The notes under the pieces: model-generated | Databases searched by the model: none | The model's input: the letters and a program-made list of their open reading frames with translations, nothing else | What the model was told of the DNA's origin: nothing | Made by a program: the position numbers and the translations under genes | Shown: positions 10,920-23,067 of the stretch, in pieces | Layout: each line of letters opens with the position of its first letter | How positions within the stretch are numbered: the stretch's first letter is position 1 | NCBI GenBank assembly: GCA_015680685.1 | Contig: MNCI01007621.1 | Coordinates: 849,831-913,830 of the forward strand | Origin: Gnetum montanum | Taxonomy: Eukaryota > Streptophyta > Gnetopsida > Gnetales > Gnetaceae | Reading direction: 5' to 3' | DNA: 64,000 nucleotides

Positions 10920-11990
10920 TGAGAGCTCACTCTTTGATCAATTTCCTAATAAATTCCTCTTTGCTGGTGCAATAAATGAACAAGTTCTCGCTAAACCAAA
11001 ATGATATTATGGCATCCTCACTTATCTTCTCACTCAAGAGATGTCACAAGAGTTAGACCATTGGAAGAAACAACAGTTTCTTAATTAGGCCAAACACTTC
11101 ATAGAGACTAATGAACACCTTTACAAGGTGTGTGTCAATGGCTTGATTTGTTGGTGTGTTCTTGTTCCTAATGGAAAGGTGTACATAATAGTCATTATTA
11201 ACTATTGTATAAAATGGGCAAAAGTAGCAACTATCACTGATTGTACATCATCCACTGCTACACAATTTATACAACAAAATTTTGTAAATAACTTTGGAGT
11301 TCCATGTGCATTGATTTCGAATAATGGTACTCATCTTATAGGTCCTACTTTTTGCAAGCTCATGCAACACTTGGGGGTTGAACATAAATTAACAACACCC
11401 TACTACCCCCAAGCCAATGGTCAAGTAAAGGTTACCAATAGGGAGATCATAAAAATATTAATAAGAAAAATTAGCAAATATAAGAGAGACTAGAGAACAA
11501 AATTTAATGATGCCCTCTAGGCATACCGCTCAACATGGAAACTCCCTACAAGCTACTCTCCCTATGAGTTGGTGTACAAAAAATTACCAACTTTGCCAAT
11601 TTAATTCGAGCTCTATACACTATTAATAGCTTGTGGCCTTCAAATTGACCTAAGCCTAGTACAAATAGAGAGATTGATAAACCTTAATGTGCTCGATGAA
11701 AATCAATTGGTGCTCCTATCCTTGAATGAAGTGCACAAAGTATTTAGTAAACAATTCCATGATCTTAAAATAAGGAAAGTGAAATTTCAACCTGGAGATA
11801 AGGTTCTCTAATGGAAACCCACATACGTACCTCAATGGACTAAGTTCCAGATGTTGTGGGAAGGGCCTTACATCATTTATGAAACTTTTTCTTCTAGGAT
11901 CATGTTAATCTACAAACCTAAAAGCCCACATAAGAAACAACTAGTCAACATGCAATAAGTCAAACCTTTCCATGAGCCCATACAATCCAA
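10920..11990 (+). pseudogene. Element B integrase (broken, internally deleted)
   Basis: The longest open part is 11128-11493. After the first strand (NGLICWCV) the sequence jumps to IINYCIKWAKVA, so the HHCC zinc finger and the first catalytic Asp appear deleted compared with family members. The second catalytic Asp is Asn (LISNNGTHL, normally SDGGTHF). The catalytic Glu of NGQVEV is Lys (NGQVKVTNREI). TPYYPQANGQ is well conserved. The C-terminal part continues to about 11990 with FQPGDKVL and GPYIIYE, the chromodomain-less tail usual for this lineage. Cannot be active. Confidence 0.8.
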
Positions 11991-11999
11991 CGCAATCAA

Positions 12000-12733
12000 T
12001 GCCTCATCAGATGGATAACCATAGTCAATCTTTTGGATCTCCTCCTTTTAACTTAGTTGTGGGGGAGATGGCCATCCATGCTAATTATATAAATGGCTCC
12101 TTATTTTTCTATTTCTCTTTTCTTCTCAAATAAGAAACAATGGTTGTCCATGGGAGCATTCTTGTATCCTGAGGGGATGGACAAATCCTAGAGTGGCAAT
12201 GTGAGCTCAGTAAAAGTGGTTGGTTTTGGTCTGGACTAAAATTGGACCTTATCAGGTCATTTAACCATGAAACTCATAAGGGACCTCATGTGACCATGAT
12301 TGGGACATCAATTCCATTCCATTCTCTATCTCATCCATCATTGATCCCCATAACTCAACTCATTGCTAATTTTCATGTTTTTGTTTAATGTCTTAGTTTG
12401 ATGTGTTAAAATTCTTAAGTAGATTCTTTGGGTTTCAATCCTTACCTTTTCATAACCATTAATCAACTATGAGGTCCATGAACTCCTTAGTTGAGGTTAT
12501 GCAAGGGCAAAGAGGGCATAGGCATGCTATGGGGATGACCCACTTGCATAGCTCTTGGTTAGGCTAGTTAAGTCCCTTACCCTTAGATATTTTTGTAATC
12601 AAATATTTTGCATTTCCCATCGGTTACATCCACCAATGTGCTCCTTAAGGCATTTCTCTAATCATTCTCCATCTTTTGTGAACTCTAAAATCCTCTTCAT
12701 GTATTTCATTGTGTTTTTTGATTTTTTGGCTTC
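12000..12733 (+). other. Element B 3' region (noncoding)
   Basis: It starts with the GTTGTGGGGGAGATGGCC polypurine-like motif (about 12056-12073) shared with A, C and G. It carries the conserved noncoding block (12494-12550). No gene is supported. B's own 3' LTR is not seen: homology fades before TTTGATTTTTTGGCTTC, where element C is inserted. Confidence 0.55.
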
Positions 12734-13381
12734 TGATGGGACGCGATATCACATATGGCCGTAGTAGGAGCTCCAAAGTGAATGGATCTTTATTCAAGCA
12801 AATATTGTACCTGAACACAAGTTTGTGTACGGAAATAAAGATGAACTTCTTGGATAAACCTTGCAATGCATGGATTAGGCTAATTAGGACTTTACTTATT
12901 TTTATTTATTATTCTTCATTTAAATGTTTTATTAGTCATTAAATCTTTCTCAACCCTTCTCCCATAGTTAAGTGCATTCAGTACGACCACTATGAGCACG
13001 TGCGTTATGCTTGGTGATCCTAGCAACGACTAGCGTTTGGTAACCAAGGTTGCATTGGTTTAGGGTGTGAACGGTAAGTGGGAATGGATACTGATGCTAG
13101 GTTAATTAAGGCTTAGTTAGTTAGTTAAAGTTCATTAATTAGTCTCTTCACCCTTCACCTCATTAGCATAGGAGATAAAACATAAAATACTATAAAAATC
13201 ACATACCTCAGACTTAACCATACAATTGTGACAACTACAAGTAAGTCTGGGAAGACAACGAATGATTAACCTTAAGTGTTTCATGAGGTGTGTAGGCACT
13301 TAGTCTACAGAGTTCGACTGGATCGCACATGCTACTCTCGTATTCGTATGGTTGAGTGTAGGGGTACCTCACCACTCATCA
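12734..13381 (+). repeat. Element C, 5' LTR (648 bp, U3 deleted)
   Basis: It begins TGATGGGACGCGATATCAC and ends ACCACTCATCA. After the first about 25 bases it jumps to GTAGTAGGAGCTCCAAAGTG, so the rest of U3, including most palindromes and the TATA box seen in the other copies, is missing. GGTAAGT donor-like motif at 13073-13079. Confidence 0.9.
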
Positions 13382-13382
13382 T

Positions 13383-13400
13383 TGGCGCTGTTGCCGGGGA
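13383..13400 (+). other. Primer-binding site of element C (tRNA-Asp type)
   Basis: TGGCGCTGTTGCCGGGGA, one mismatch from the complement of plant tRNA-Asp 3' end, one base after the LTR. Confidence 0.88.
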
Positions 13401-13525
13401 CTAAGTGTTTGTGCGCTAAGTAGAACATAGGAGATCACTCACATCATTGGGAGCTTAAACCAACCCTTAGGGTTAATTAAATGAAAAATTATATAATAGT
13501 TAATCAACACACTGAATAAGACACA

Positions 13526-15680
13526 ATGTCTTCTTCTTCTTCTCATAAGAGCACTTCACCGCCTAGGGATTATACAAGAAACAGTTGGCAGTCTAAAACA
13601 AATAACTAGAATCCACCAGTTCCTCAAAAGTATTGGGTGGTATATACTCATCCCAATGAGTATATACCTGATTTCACTTTTATCCTTCATGCTTATTCAT
13701 GCTCTTGCACAGATAGGCATGACAAAGCTATATGCTGAATACGTTATAGGTGATTTTGACACAAGGGATTATCATCCCACAGAAGCACAACGTTTAAGGG
13801 ACTCAAGGTAGGAGAGCCATCATACATTGTTGAAGGGCAAAGAGGTCTCGCATGTCCTAAGCAAAATTGGAGATGGTGAACCACTTATAATGGGTTCTCC
13901 ATCAAATGATGTTCCCCCTCCTAATGATAGTGAGGAGGTGGGTATCATAACCTACGCTGCATGATACAAAACCCTAGTTTTGACCCCCATGAATGCCAAC
14001 TATTCACTTAGGGAACAAAAACACATGACAAGGACAGGCATTCTGATCGTCATCATGATCGAGGCCATAACTGTCGAAGAGAAGATAAGAAACATTGTCA
14101 TGGAAATGGTTCTTCTTCTTCTTCCCCTTCATCACATCATTCACCCTCTCCTTCCACATTAGGGTGTAGTCACAAAGAGCATAACGGTGAGGATAAAGGT
14201 AAGCGAAATGAGAGATCTCGATGAGAGAGTCGAGAGCGAGGACGAGGGTAGTCAAGAGAATCAAGGCATGAATGGAGGGAAAGTAGGGAACAACGTAGGC
14301 ATCATAGATGTCATGAAAGAGATGATCATGATGAACCCCTACTTGCCACCTAAAGTATGGTAGATATCACGGAGGTAGTGAGAATACCAACAAGGCATCA
14401 AAAAGATAGTTGGATCAAAAGACATGACATGAACAACATCCCATGCTTTGAAGGGGGATATAACGCTGATCCACAAAATCATTTCTAGGAATTCCATGAT
14501 GCCTACACCTTACAAAACATAGAAAATAAGTGGTAGAAACTAAATTTGTTTCCTAGGACACTCATAAAGGAAGCAGAGAGTTGGTACTGGTCCTTAGAAC
14601 TGGAGACCATTAGGAGGTGGAGTACGATGTTAGAACTCTTCAACGATAAATATCAAACGTACTCTAGAGTGACTAATTTGCATAAATAGATCCAAGGATG
14701 GAAGCAAGGTACTCATGAACCCTTGGATGTTGCCATGGGCTGCTACTACGCATTGTTACATCATTGCTCGGGCCATGGTTACGCACAATGAGATCAACTA
14801 CGCAACCTCGTAGATGGGCTAAGACATGAAACTAGGAGAATCCTTGGGACTTATGCCCAAGGGAGATATCTAAACTTAGATTCCATGAAGTTCATCGATT
14901 GTTGGAGCAAGTAGCTAAAGAAGAAGAGGAGCTACGAAAAAGAGAAAGTGCAGAAGAATATAACCGCGATCCTTCCCTTTGAAAGAGGGGAGTGAGATTC
15001 TGTGATGAAGAGGATGAGTCACCAATCAAAGAGTTGGTGAATAGAAAAATCTTGCCACTTTAGAAGTTAATCATGGAGGTGGTGGCTAAGGTAGATCAAA
15101 TACAGGACTCCTTGAACAGTAGATTTGAACTTGTCCTGAAAATCGTAGAGGAGTCTAAGGATGAATGAAGTAGTGACAATGGTAAGAAAAAGTGGAGAGA
15201 TTCAGGTCATGCACGTGATAAGGGTAAGGGAAAAATGAATATCATTGATGAGGTTGTGGATTTGGATATAGAAAATGATGATGGATGTGAGATTTGCCAA
15301 TATGACCATCCTAAGGGATGTTGTCCAATCATCTCACATCTAAAAGAGTTTGGGATGTATGCACTCAACCCGAGACCTAACAAACGGCAGACACCCCAAA
15401 TGTTACCTTATCCCCAAGGTAACCCAAGGCAGTTCCACCAACTATTAATGTACTATCCAAGTGGAACTCCACCACAACCTATTGGGCAACATCAGCAGTG
15501 GTAATACCCATAGTCATGGGGGATGCCATCGCCTAGACAAAAATACCGTTACCGGCAACCCAATCCTTATGTCTATGACGTGCAGCAGCCGGTTTCTCCA
15601 AGTGACTGTATGGGACACACAACCCCACAACGTTACTACTAAGTTCAGGAGTATTTTAGAAGGACTCCTTCTCCTCTGAG
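13526..15680 (+). pseudogene. gag: Element C gag (broken)
   Basis: ATG at 13526 (MSSSSS...) corresponds to the starts in A and G. About 90 bases are deleted near 13690 compared with G (28210-28310). The Arg/Ser/His-rich region is at about 14020-14310. The capsid spans about 14440-14950 and contains GHGYAQ at the 14775 region. A CEICQYDHPKGCCP knuckle at 15286-15324 is the best-preserved CX2CX3HX4C in the window. A Pro/Tyr-rich tail follows to about 15680. The frame changes at least three times and many TAG/TGA codons occur. TAA 14351-14353 is shared with G (28963-28965), where A has CAA. Confidence 0.78.
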
Positions 15681-15682
15681 AG

Positions 15683-16640
15683 ATGCTCCACATCCATACC
15701 ATCCTCCCAAATTTAGTCGCCACTCTTATGCCGATAGTTCCCATACCACCCACTCCAACAATGCAAGGGGAAATCCCCACTCAACCGCAGCAACATAATG
15801 CTACAAAAGCCATAAAAATTCAACCCACTACTAGTTTTGAAAACTGTAAGAAGAGAAGACCTTTCTTCATAACCAAAAGGCCAGACAAGCTCTCACAACC
15901 ACAAGCAGTTGAGTTTGTGCACACTCCTCCAACATACAAGGCTTCAGAGCTCCCTTCAAACCAATACCAGAGCTCAACACATACGATTATGTTCACACAT
16001 ACCATAACTAACTGGATCAAGGTAGGCCACCTTCTCAGGAAACTCTCTAACCCTGGAAGTCCCTTAATCTACCTCCAAGTCACCGGGAACAAACCACATA
16101 AGGCTCTTCCTGACTCAAGTTTCAGAGTCAACTTAATCTCAAGAAAAATGTATCAAGCCTAGAACCTACCCTAGCTCAAGAAGAGAAATATTCAACTAGA
16201 GTTGGTTGACTAGTCCATCACCATTCCCTTGGGATTGGTGGAGGACATCATTACCACTATGTGTGGTTGGTCATACCCAGCTGATTTCCTAGTGATAGAA
16301 GTCAATAGCAACAAAGGGAACTTCCCAATTATAATGGGAAGAGCATGGCTAAGCACAATAGATGCATGCCTAGGAATCAACAATCTTTCCTTGGAAATAT
16401 CTAAGGTAAACATTTATGGAAAGATCGAGAAGAAGAAAGTTCCGTGCATCACATATAGTGACTCATTTGGTGATGAAATGAAGAAATGCTCAACATCTCC
16501 TACATGTAACTAGTGTGTCCTAGAAAATTTGAGACAAAGGTGCTTGTATGTAGCAACCACACAACAAGTGGACACCCCATGGTTGACAGCTAATTGAAAG
16601 AGCAACCGACCAACATGCATGGAACAAACTAGGGGAACAA
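15683..16640 (+). pseudogene. Element C gag tail and protease (broken)
   Basis: Two open pieces in the same frame (15683-16162 and 16229-16513) are separated by stops. The catalytic block reads ALPDSSFRVNLIS, so the Leu before Asp and the Gly after it are changed. The second block PIIMGRAWLST is intact near 16326-16360. It ends near 16640 with a CX2C-like remnant (TCN-stop-C). As in A and G, sequence then passes directly to the post-integrase region. Confidence 0.72.
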
Positions 16641-18341
16641 CTCACAGCCATAACAAAGGCATAGATACATTGGAATATGAGCATCACTGACTTCCATCCC
16701 TTAATCTAAGAACATCAATTGGGAGAAGTTGGACACTTCTAAGAAATTTAAATAGGCATTCATTATTTTGGATCTCTCCCTTTTCATTCAGTCATGGGGG
16801 AGATGGCCACCTATGCTGATCATTCGGGGCCCTTAGTTCTTTTAAGTTTTTGTTTTACACATTTTTGTTTTACATGTTTTTGTTTTACATATTTCTTTAA
16901 CTTTTCTTGGTTTTTGTTTTATAACATCGTTATACTTTTTCATTTTGTGTGTGTGTGTGTGTTATCCATCTTTTAAGTTTGTCATTTAATAAGTGTTCTT
17001 CATGATGGTATGAACTATTTTTATATTGATTGCTAATGTTTGGTTTTTACCTTTAAGTTACGATGTTGATACTAAGGTATGGTTCTTTCGATATGATAGG
17101 AAATGAGTCCACTTCATCCATACATCCATGAATTTCTATGGTCTCTCTCAGCTTGGAAATGCACAGTCCCTTTCTAAATAAGAACTCTAATGAATCGGTG
17201 ACTGGTTATTTCTCAAACTAAGGAAGGACTCAAGGATTGAAAAGGGTATGGCTTCAAGGGAACTTGATGCATTTGTGTTGGCTATTCTCTTGGGTGCTTG
17301 GATGTTTTCTTCTTGATTTTTCTTACTGTTTCGACGTTACCCAATCATCAGGAAGCCGAGCAAATAAAAATAACAAAGTCTTTGCATGGTTTGGTTCTCA
17401 CGCATAAACACATAAAAAAAACACAATGAGAATTCAAAGCACACCCCTTAGAAAAAATAATCATTTGGGCTACAAGCATTCGTTATGAAACTAAAATAAA
17501 AATGTTCCCTCTAACTAAGGCCCTTCTCGCTTCCCATTCTCTCCTCCTTTGTTTCATCAGAATGGTGGTGGCTCTTGGGTGAAGGCATTCTTGTTACTTC
17601 AAGAGGACGGATTGGCCAAATGCGTTAATGCGAAGTCACTGGATGTGGTTTGTTTGAGGCTAGACTTGGAATGGGATCTACTAAGTCACATTAATCATGA
17701 AATCCACAAGGGGCTGTACACCACCTTGTTCTTGGGATTCCATTGCATTCTCTTCTCTTCATCCTTCTCTTCATTGTTCACCTCATTGCCGGTTGTATCA
17801 TTAGTGCATATTTTGGTTGATGCATTGTTTTATTTTTGGTAAATTCTTGTGATTAAGACATTAAATCTTGTTCCAAATGACATTCTTATAGCCTATGGAC
17901 TCTTTGAATGTGGGTTTGTCAGGGCATTAAGGGCATGAGCCTGCTTTGGGGAGGATCCATTGGCATTCCTACTTAGTGCACCAGTTAAATTCTTTCCCTT
18001 AAACATTTGTGTAATCAACTTTCTTTGTTCATTTCCATTTTGACATCCATTTCATCAATGTTATAGTTGTCTCTTTTTCTCCATCTTTCTTTTTCTTTAC
18101 TCTTTCTCCATTCTATCGCTACTGGAGGTTCGCTCTTAGTCATGGGGGTCCAGACCCAAATTTTTTTTGATTTTTCGATTTTCTCCTAACTCCTACATCT
18201 TCGGTAGTCACCATGAATATATCTCCAGACCTGCATTAGCCATACCACAACTCATCCAATGGACCTTTCACCAAAGCAAGGTATCCATTGCATTGAAATT
18301 CATTTACCCTTGCTAATATAAAGACTATGTTGTGTGTGAAG
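16641..18341 (+). other. Element C 3' region (noncoding)
   Basis: Collinear with A 3600-5310 and G 31251-33057. It contains polypurine-like motifs at 16791-16800 and 18139-18148, a T-rich minisatellite of about four units (16845-16925), a GT run (16946-16962) and the conserved block (17910-17970). No gene supported. Confidence 0.65.
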
Positions 18342-18521
18342 ATGGCAATCATGCAACAAAAAATTAGATCTAGAGAGAACATTTGGAATGGAGCAGTGCT
18401 AAAAGTTGCTATGCAAGGAGAAAGATTGATGGCACACTTATGGATGGACAACGAAAGGCACAATCTTGGTGTTGGTAGTAGCAAAACTTCTCTCTCTCTC
18501 TCTTTCTTAGCTACCAAATAA
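18342..18521 (+). CDS. Short 3' frame of element C (59 codons)
   Basis: It starts at ATG 18342 and ends at TAA 18519-18521. The product begins MAIMQQKIRSRENIWN and ends in a Ser/Leu-rich stretch, SKTSLSLSFLATK. The start is preceded by TTGTGTGTGAAG, which in G is TTGTGTGTGCAG, a splice-acceptor match immediately before the ATG. A and G have the same frame with stops, so C's open state may be chance preservation. D and H have a much longer frame at this position, and this may be its shortened relic. No function recognised. Confidence 0.35.
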   Translation: MAIMQQKIRSRENIWNGAVLKVAMQGERLMAHLWMDNERHNLGVGSSKTSLSLSFLATK

Positions 18522-18690
18522 GGCCTAATGTCAAATGTATAAAGTGTTCACTCTTGTTGTCATGAACACCAATTTTGTTTTGTCTTGTAATGATGATCTA
18601 TTCACATGTCATCCCATTAGTTCCATTTTGAGTCAATAATCCCATACTGTCCCAATATTTTGTAAGGAACTCGAGGATGAGTTTTTATTC

Positions 18691-18703
18691 AGTCATGGGG
18701 GTA
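18691..18703 (+). other. Polypurine tract of element C
   Basis: AGTCATGGGGGTA lies directly before the 3' LTR. Equivalent tracts precede the 3' LTRs of D (23055-23067), G (33406-33418) and E (46192-46204) and, inverted, H (60041-60053). Confidence 0.8.
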
Positions 18704-19461
18704 TGATGGGATGCGATATCGCATGGGCCATGATATCACATCCCCCTTGATATTGTGTATGCAATATCACGTCTTCCCCTGTAATATCATGTACGTGATA
18801 TCATAGTGTGCCATCAAATCTATAAATAAGAGGTGGCTCTCCCTTGTTTCCAAGTTTAGGCCTAAACTGTAGTGAAACTTTGGTAGTTTTACCTCTCTAG
18901 AGATAGAATAATTTCCATGTGCCCACAGTAGAAGCTCTAAAGTGAACGGATTAGGATAATTAGGACTTTACTTATTGTTATTTATTATTCATCATTTAAA
19001 TTTTTTATTAGTCATTAAATCTTTCTCAACCCTTCTCTCGTAATTAAGTGCATTCAATACGACCGCTTTGAGCATGTGCGTTATGCTTGGTGATCCCAGC
19101 AATGACTAGCGTTTAGTAACCAAGGTTGCATTGGTTTAGGGTGTGAACGGTAAGTGGGAATGGATACTAATGCTAGGTTAATTAAGGCTTAGTTAGTTAG
19201 TTAAAGTTAGTTAATTAGTCTCTTCACCCTTCACCTCATTAGCATAGGAGATAAAACATAAAAGACTATAAAAATCACATACCTCAGACTTACTTAACCA
19301 TACAATCGTGACAACTACAAGTAAGTCTAGGAAGACAATGAATGATTAACCTTAAGTCTTCCATAAGGTGTGTAGGCACTTAGTTTGCAGAGTTCGACTG
19401 GATTACGCATGCTATGCTCGTATTCGTATGGTTTAGTGTAGGGGTACCTCGGCACTCATCA
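18704..19461 (+). repeat. Element C, 3' LTR (758 bp)
   Basis: It begins TGATGGGATGCGATATCGC and ends CGGCACTCATCA. U3 shows repeated GATATC/GATATT motifs, then TATAAATAAG at 18821-18830. Bases encoding TCTTTATTCGAGCAAATATTG in other copies are deleted after GAACGGAT (about 18950). Confidence 0.88.
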
Positions 19462-20070
19462 GCTTTCATTTGACTTAAATTTCATTCAGAGACTCCTTAT
19501 ATTTTTCAAAGTTTGACTTGGTCAACGATGATCAATAGCCATGTCGACTAGGCCTAGTCAACGCAACTAACCATGTCAACTAGGCTCCATTGATGAGGCC
19601 TAGTTAATGCAAGGAAAAAATTCTATAAATGCTGCCAACCACTTAGGATTTTTTTCCATTTTCTTCAAACACAAAGGGATTTTTTGCAATTTTTTAGAGC
19701 CCAAAACCTTCTAAAGCTTGTAATTTTCAAACCATTTGTCTGATTCATTCTATTCTTCAGCCCTATAGCTTCTGGAACTATGCTCTTCATCATGGGGGCC
19801 ATAAACCTTAGGTTTTTGATAGAAAACTTTTATAAGTTTTCTAACTCCCCCATGGATTTAATAAATAAAATAATATTAAATCATCAACCTATGATAGTTA
19901 AACCCTTCCAAGACACTCTAGTAACCTACCTAATTAGATAATAATAAAATAATATTAAAATAATTAGATAAGGCATGATCACAACTTAGCCAAGTGTAAC
20001 TACCTGAAGAGATAAGATATTCTAAATGTTTCAAAGTTACGCATTAAGTGCTAATCCTTGGTCATGTTGT
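19462..20070 (+). other. Possible old LTR fragment with palindromes and TATA box
   Basis: The stretch 19510-19610 contains GTCGACTAGGCCTAGTCAAC and related variants, then TATAAATGCTGCC near 19622. A CATGGGGGCCATAAACC motif near 19792 resembles a polypurine tract. This is the layout of a U3 promoter, but I find no matching second copy in the window and no end can be fixed. The rest holds no gene. Confidence 0.4.
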
Positions 20071-20078
20071 GATTACAG

Positions 20079-22880
20079 ATGACACCTAGATTGAAATGCT
20101 CACAAGAAGGAGAACCATCTCAACCAAGGGATAACTAACTAAGAGCTACAAGGGAGCAGCAAGAATAAGCCCAAGAGGAGATAGTAGAAACTCATACAAT
20201 AGGATCTCTTTGAGAGGAGCCTGAAGTGGAATTTTTTTGATAGATTTCTAAAGAAGTGACCATAACAAAACAATCCCATCGAGATGGGATGCCAAGACCA
20301 GTGCCAAGACTTGGGTCACATTAACTAAAGCTTGCCTTAACTAGATCAAGCCTCATGACATCCAATGATTAGTTCTCCAAGAATTGAACTTTGGACCATT
20401 CTTGGAGCATGCTCCACAAAAAGTCAAGATGTAATTACAAAACTCTCCCATGTGGTCAATCATCACTTCTAGTGGGGAATGGTACATGGGAGAGACATAT
20501 CTCTTCTGAAATGGTAGGCAATCAAGAGAAACTATGAGATCGAGGACATTCAAGTGTCATACTCAGTGAAAGTTATTACACATGCCCTAGGGTTGCCTAC
20601 TATTGGAACAAATTTGGTAGATATCTCTATACAAGTAGACCCAGAGGCAAAGAAGGAGTAGATCCAATGATGCTATTAAGTGAACTGCGAGGAGTATGGA
20701 GCACTCACCTCAACGGAGTGTGTATATTTCAAGATAGTGGCCTATCACTTCAATTCGATGATGAGGCCTAGTAAGGTAACTACCATCTCCACTCATGTGT
20801 GTGCTACTCTAAATGAAAAATTCCTTGTGAACATTCCATAGCTAATCTATCTAGAGATAGAGAAATGATTTAAGAAAAATGAACATGGAAGGAAGGCCCT
20901 ACCCTTTCCCTACCTCATTATAAAATTATGGAAAAAGGTAGGAATAGTTCACTATGCTAATGATGTACTCTAGCATACTCCTTCTACCTCTTGGGTAGAA
21001 ATGATGAAGGATAAGATCCCTGCCATAACCAAGAAAGAAGAGTAGCAATCACCACCTCCATTGTCCACTCATGAAACAATGTTGGAGTCCTACACTACCC
21101 TTGAATGAATGGGTGAGATCTGAGAGAAGCTCTTGCATGAGCAGGAGTAGTGAGCATGAACAAGTAGTGGTGATCCATGTGTGTATCATCTAGTAATGAG
21201 TCACCTCAATGAAGTGGCTTGAACCATCAGCTAGATGAAGGAAGGTGTGTCAATCTTTTCAACCCAAAGAACAAAGCTACCCATAAGATCAAATCCTAGT
21301 CCTTGAAAGGTAATAGTCTCTTCCTCACAATAGTAGCTATTCCCAAAATTCTCTGGGAATGCTACTACATTCTCAATGCATTTAGAGAAGGGCGAGGAGA
21401 CAACTATCTTAGTGATCCAACACCATGGGCAGGAGACAACAATGAAGGAGGTTGTTGATAGAATTATTAAGGCATTAAACACACCTGCAATGTCTATACT
21501 AAATGTTTCTATGCTCCAATATGTGAAAAAATTCACAAGAATAGTAACCAACAAATTAAGTGCAGCCCAGCACAAAGAGTTGCTAGATCGATTGGTAGGA
21601 ACTGGGGGATCGATTGGTAGAAACTTGGCAATCAATTTCAAATGTCTTTAACCTTCTGAATACAATCACTGCAACCCAATTGGTGCTACTAGAAGCAAGG
21701 GGGAAATGCATTATCATGGAGGGGCAACTTAAAATAGCCCAAACTCAAAACTAGCACCTAGCTATAGAGGTTGTTGAATTAAGAGCTCACCTTGTTGATC
21801 CTACGCTTCTTAGCCCTATGTTGACCCATGATGAAGCTTTTCAAAAACTTCAGGAAAAGCTCAAGAAAGCTAAGGATGTAAAAGAGATGGTGATTTTTTA
21901 TCAATCCTTGACTAATATCACAATGCATAATATCCAAAAGGCCTTGGATCAAACTTGCTAAGAGAATGTTGCCCTAACCATAGAGAATCACCACTTGCAG
22001 AATGTTATGCGAAAAAGTAACAAATGCAAGATTTTATCCATCAACAATAGGAATAGCTAGCCAGAGTAAATAGAAAACTAAGGAAATTGGTAGTCAAAAA
22101 TAGAAATATCTCCATGGAGGGAGTCCAAGTCCTTCACGAGAACTCTACAATAGAGGTAGCTGCCTAGAAAAATGAGGCTCTCAAATTTGAGAGAGTCAAA
22201 AATCACTACAAAGATTAGGTTGGTCTATAGAAAGAAATCAATGAAAAACATATTTAGATGATGAAGGAGAAAGTTAATAAGTCCTTTCAGTAGCTCAAGG
22301 AAGGAGGAGGTGTCTAGCAACCTATCTTTGATGGGCTTAATGAATATAAAAAGGTAGAGATCCATATGAAGGAGCTACAAATCAAGGAGATGATGGAGTA
22401 CATGGAGTTTTCCAATCTATGTTATGCAAATCTAGTGATGCTAACTACTGAACAACCATGGTCAAAATTAGAGAAACAAGTGCCTAATTCATACTTGTTG
22501 TATGAAGCTAAGTTCAAGCATCATAAAGACACCAAGCAAAAGCTTGAGGTGGCAAATGCAGAACTCGATGTTCTCAGGTAGTGCTTCATCAATCAATGAT
22601 CTATAATTGAGAACCTGGCCATGAGACTACGTGACTACCATGAGCTGTAGAATGCAGTAAAGGCATTTGATGTTGAATGCAAACTTTTCACTGCTTGGTT
22701 TGTTAATGTGAAGAAGATATTCCCAACAATGCCCTATCCTTGAGATGTTCCCACACTAGCCCACATTCACGATGTGGTGTGAACCATGAACAATCTCAAG
22801 AGTAAGGAGGAGAAGATGAAGGCATTGTTGGATGCCTTGTATTCCTTGTCTTCACACCATCAAAGGAATTTTGTTTGTCA
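20079..22880 (+). pseudogene. Element D env-position frame: plant-transposon-protein-like domain plus coiled coil (broken)
   Basis: It starts at ATG 20079, directly after GTGATTACAG, a splice-acceptor match. The first third contains YSVKVITHALGLP (about 20566-20604) and, further on, LVNIPQLIYLEIE-like and LPFPYLIIKL blocks (about 20824-20925). This pattern recalls the 'putative plant transposon protein' domain (Pfam PF20167, from memory). The middle and end (about 21650-22600) are rich in Lys, Glu and Gln, with heptad-like stretches such as KQKLEVANAELDVL. The C-terminal block KLFTAWFVNVKKIFP (about 22680-22725) matches E and H. Many TAG codons replace Gln and several frameshifts occur. No gag or pol is attached to it here. 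Confidence 0.6.
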
Positions 22881-23054
22881 TTTTTTTCCTAGTGTTCAAT
22901 TTTATTGTCCTGGACACCAAAATTTATGTAATAACTATAGTTTTGTATACTTGAGCACTTAGTATTTGTTTCTGTCAATATAATTCCATATCTTTTTAAA
23001 ATTTTGTAAGAAACTTGTTTCTCCTTTCAATCACTTGAGGAAAAATTTTCATTC

Positions 23055-23067
23055 AATCATGGGGGTA
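23055..23067 (+). other. Polypurine tract of element D
   Basis: AATCATGGGGGTA immediately precedes the LTR start TGATGAGTCGC. It identifies the following repeat as a 3' LTR and links the frame at 20079-22880 to it. Confidence 0.78.

Larger units (their letters stand above)
12734..19461 (+). mobile_element. Element C: non-autonomous Athila-like gag-pro retrotransposon
   Basis: It is bounded by LTRs 12734-13381 and 18704-19461. Flanking bases are GCTTC (12729-12733) and GCTTT (19462-19466), a 5-bp target-site duplication with one mismatch. The order is LTR, tRNA-Asp primer site, gag, protease, noncoding 3' region, short 3' frame, polypurine tract, LTR. No reverse transcriptase or integrase is present. 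It sits in or at the end of element B's 3' region. Confidence 0.85.
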
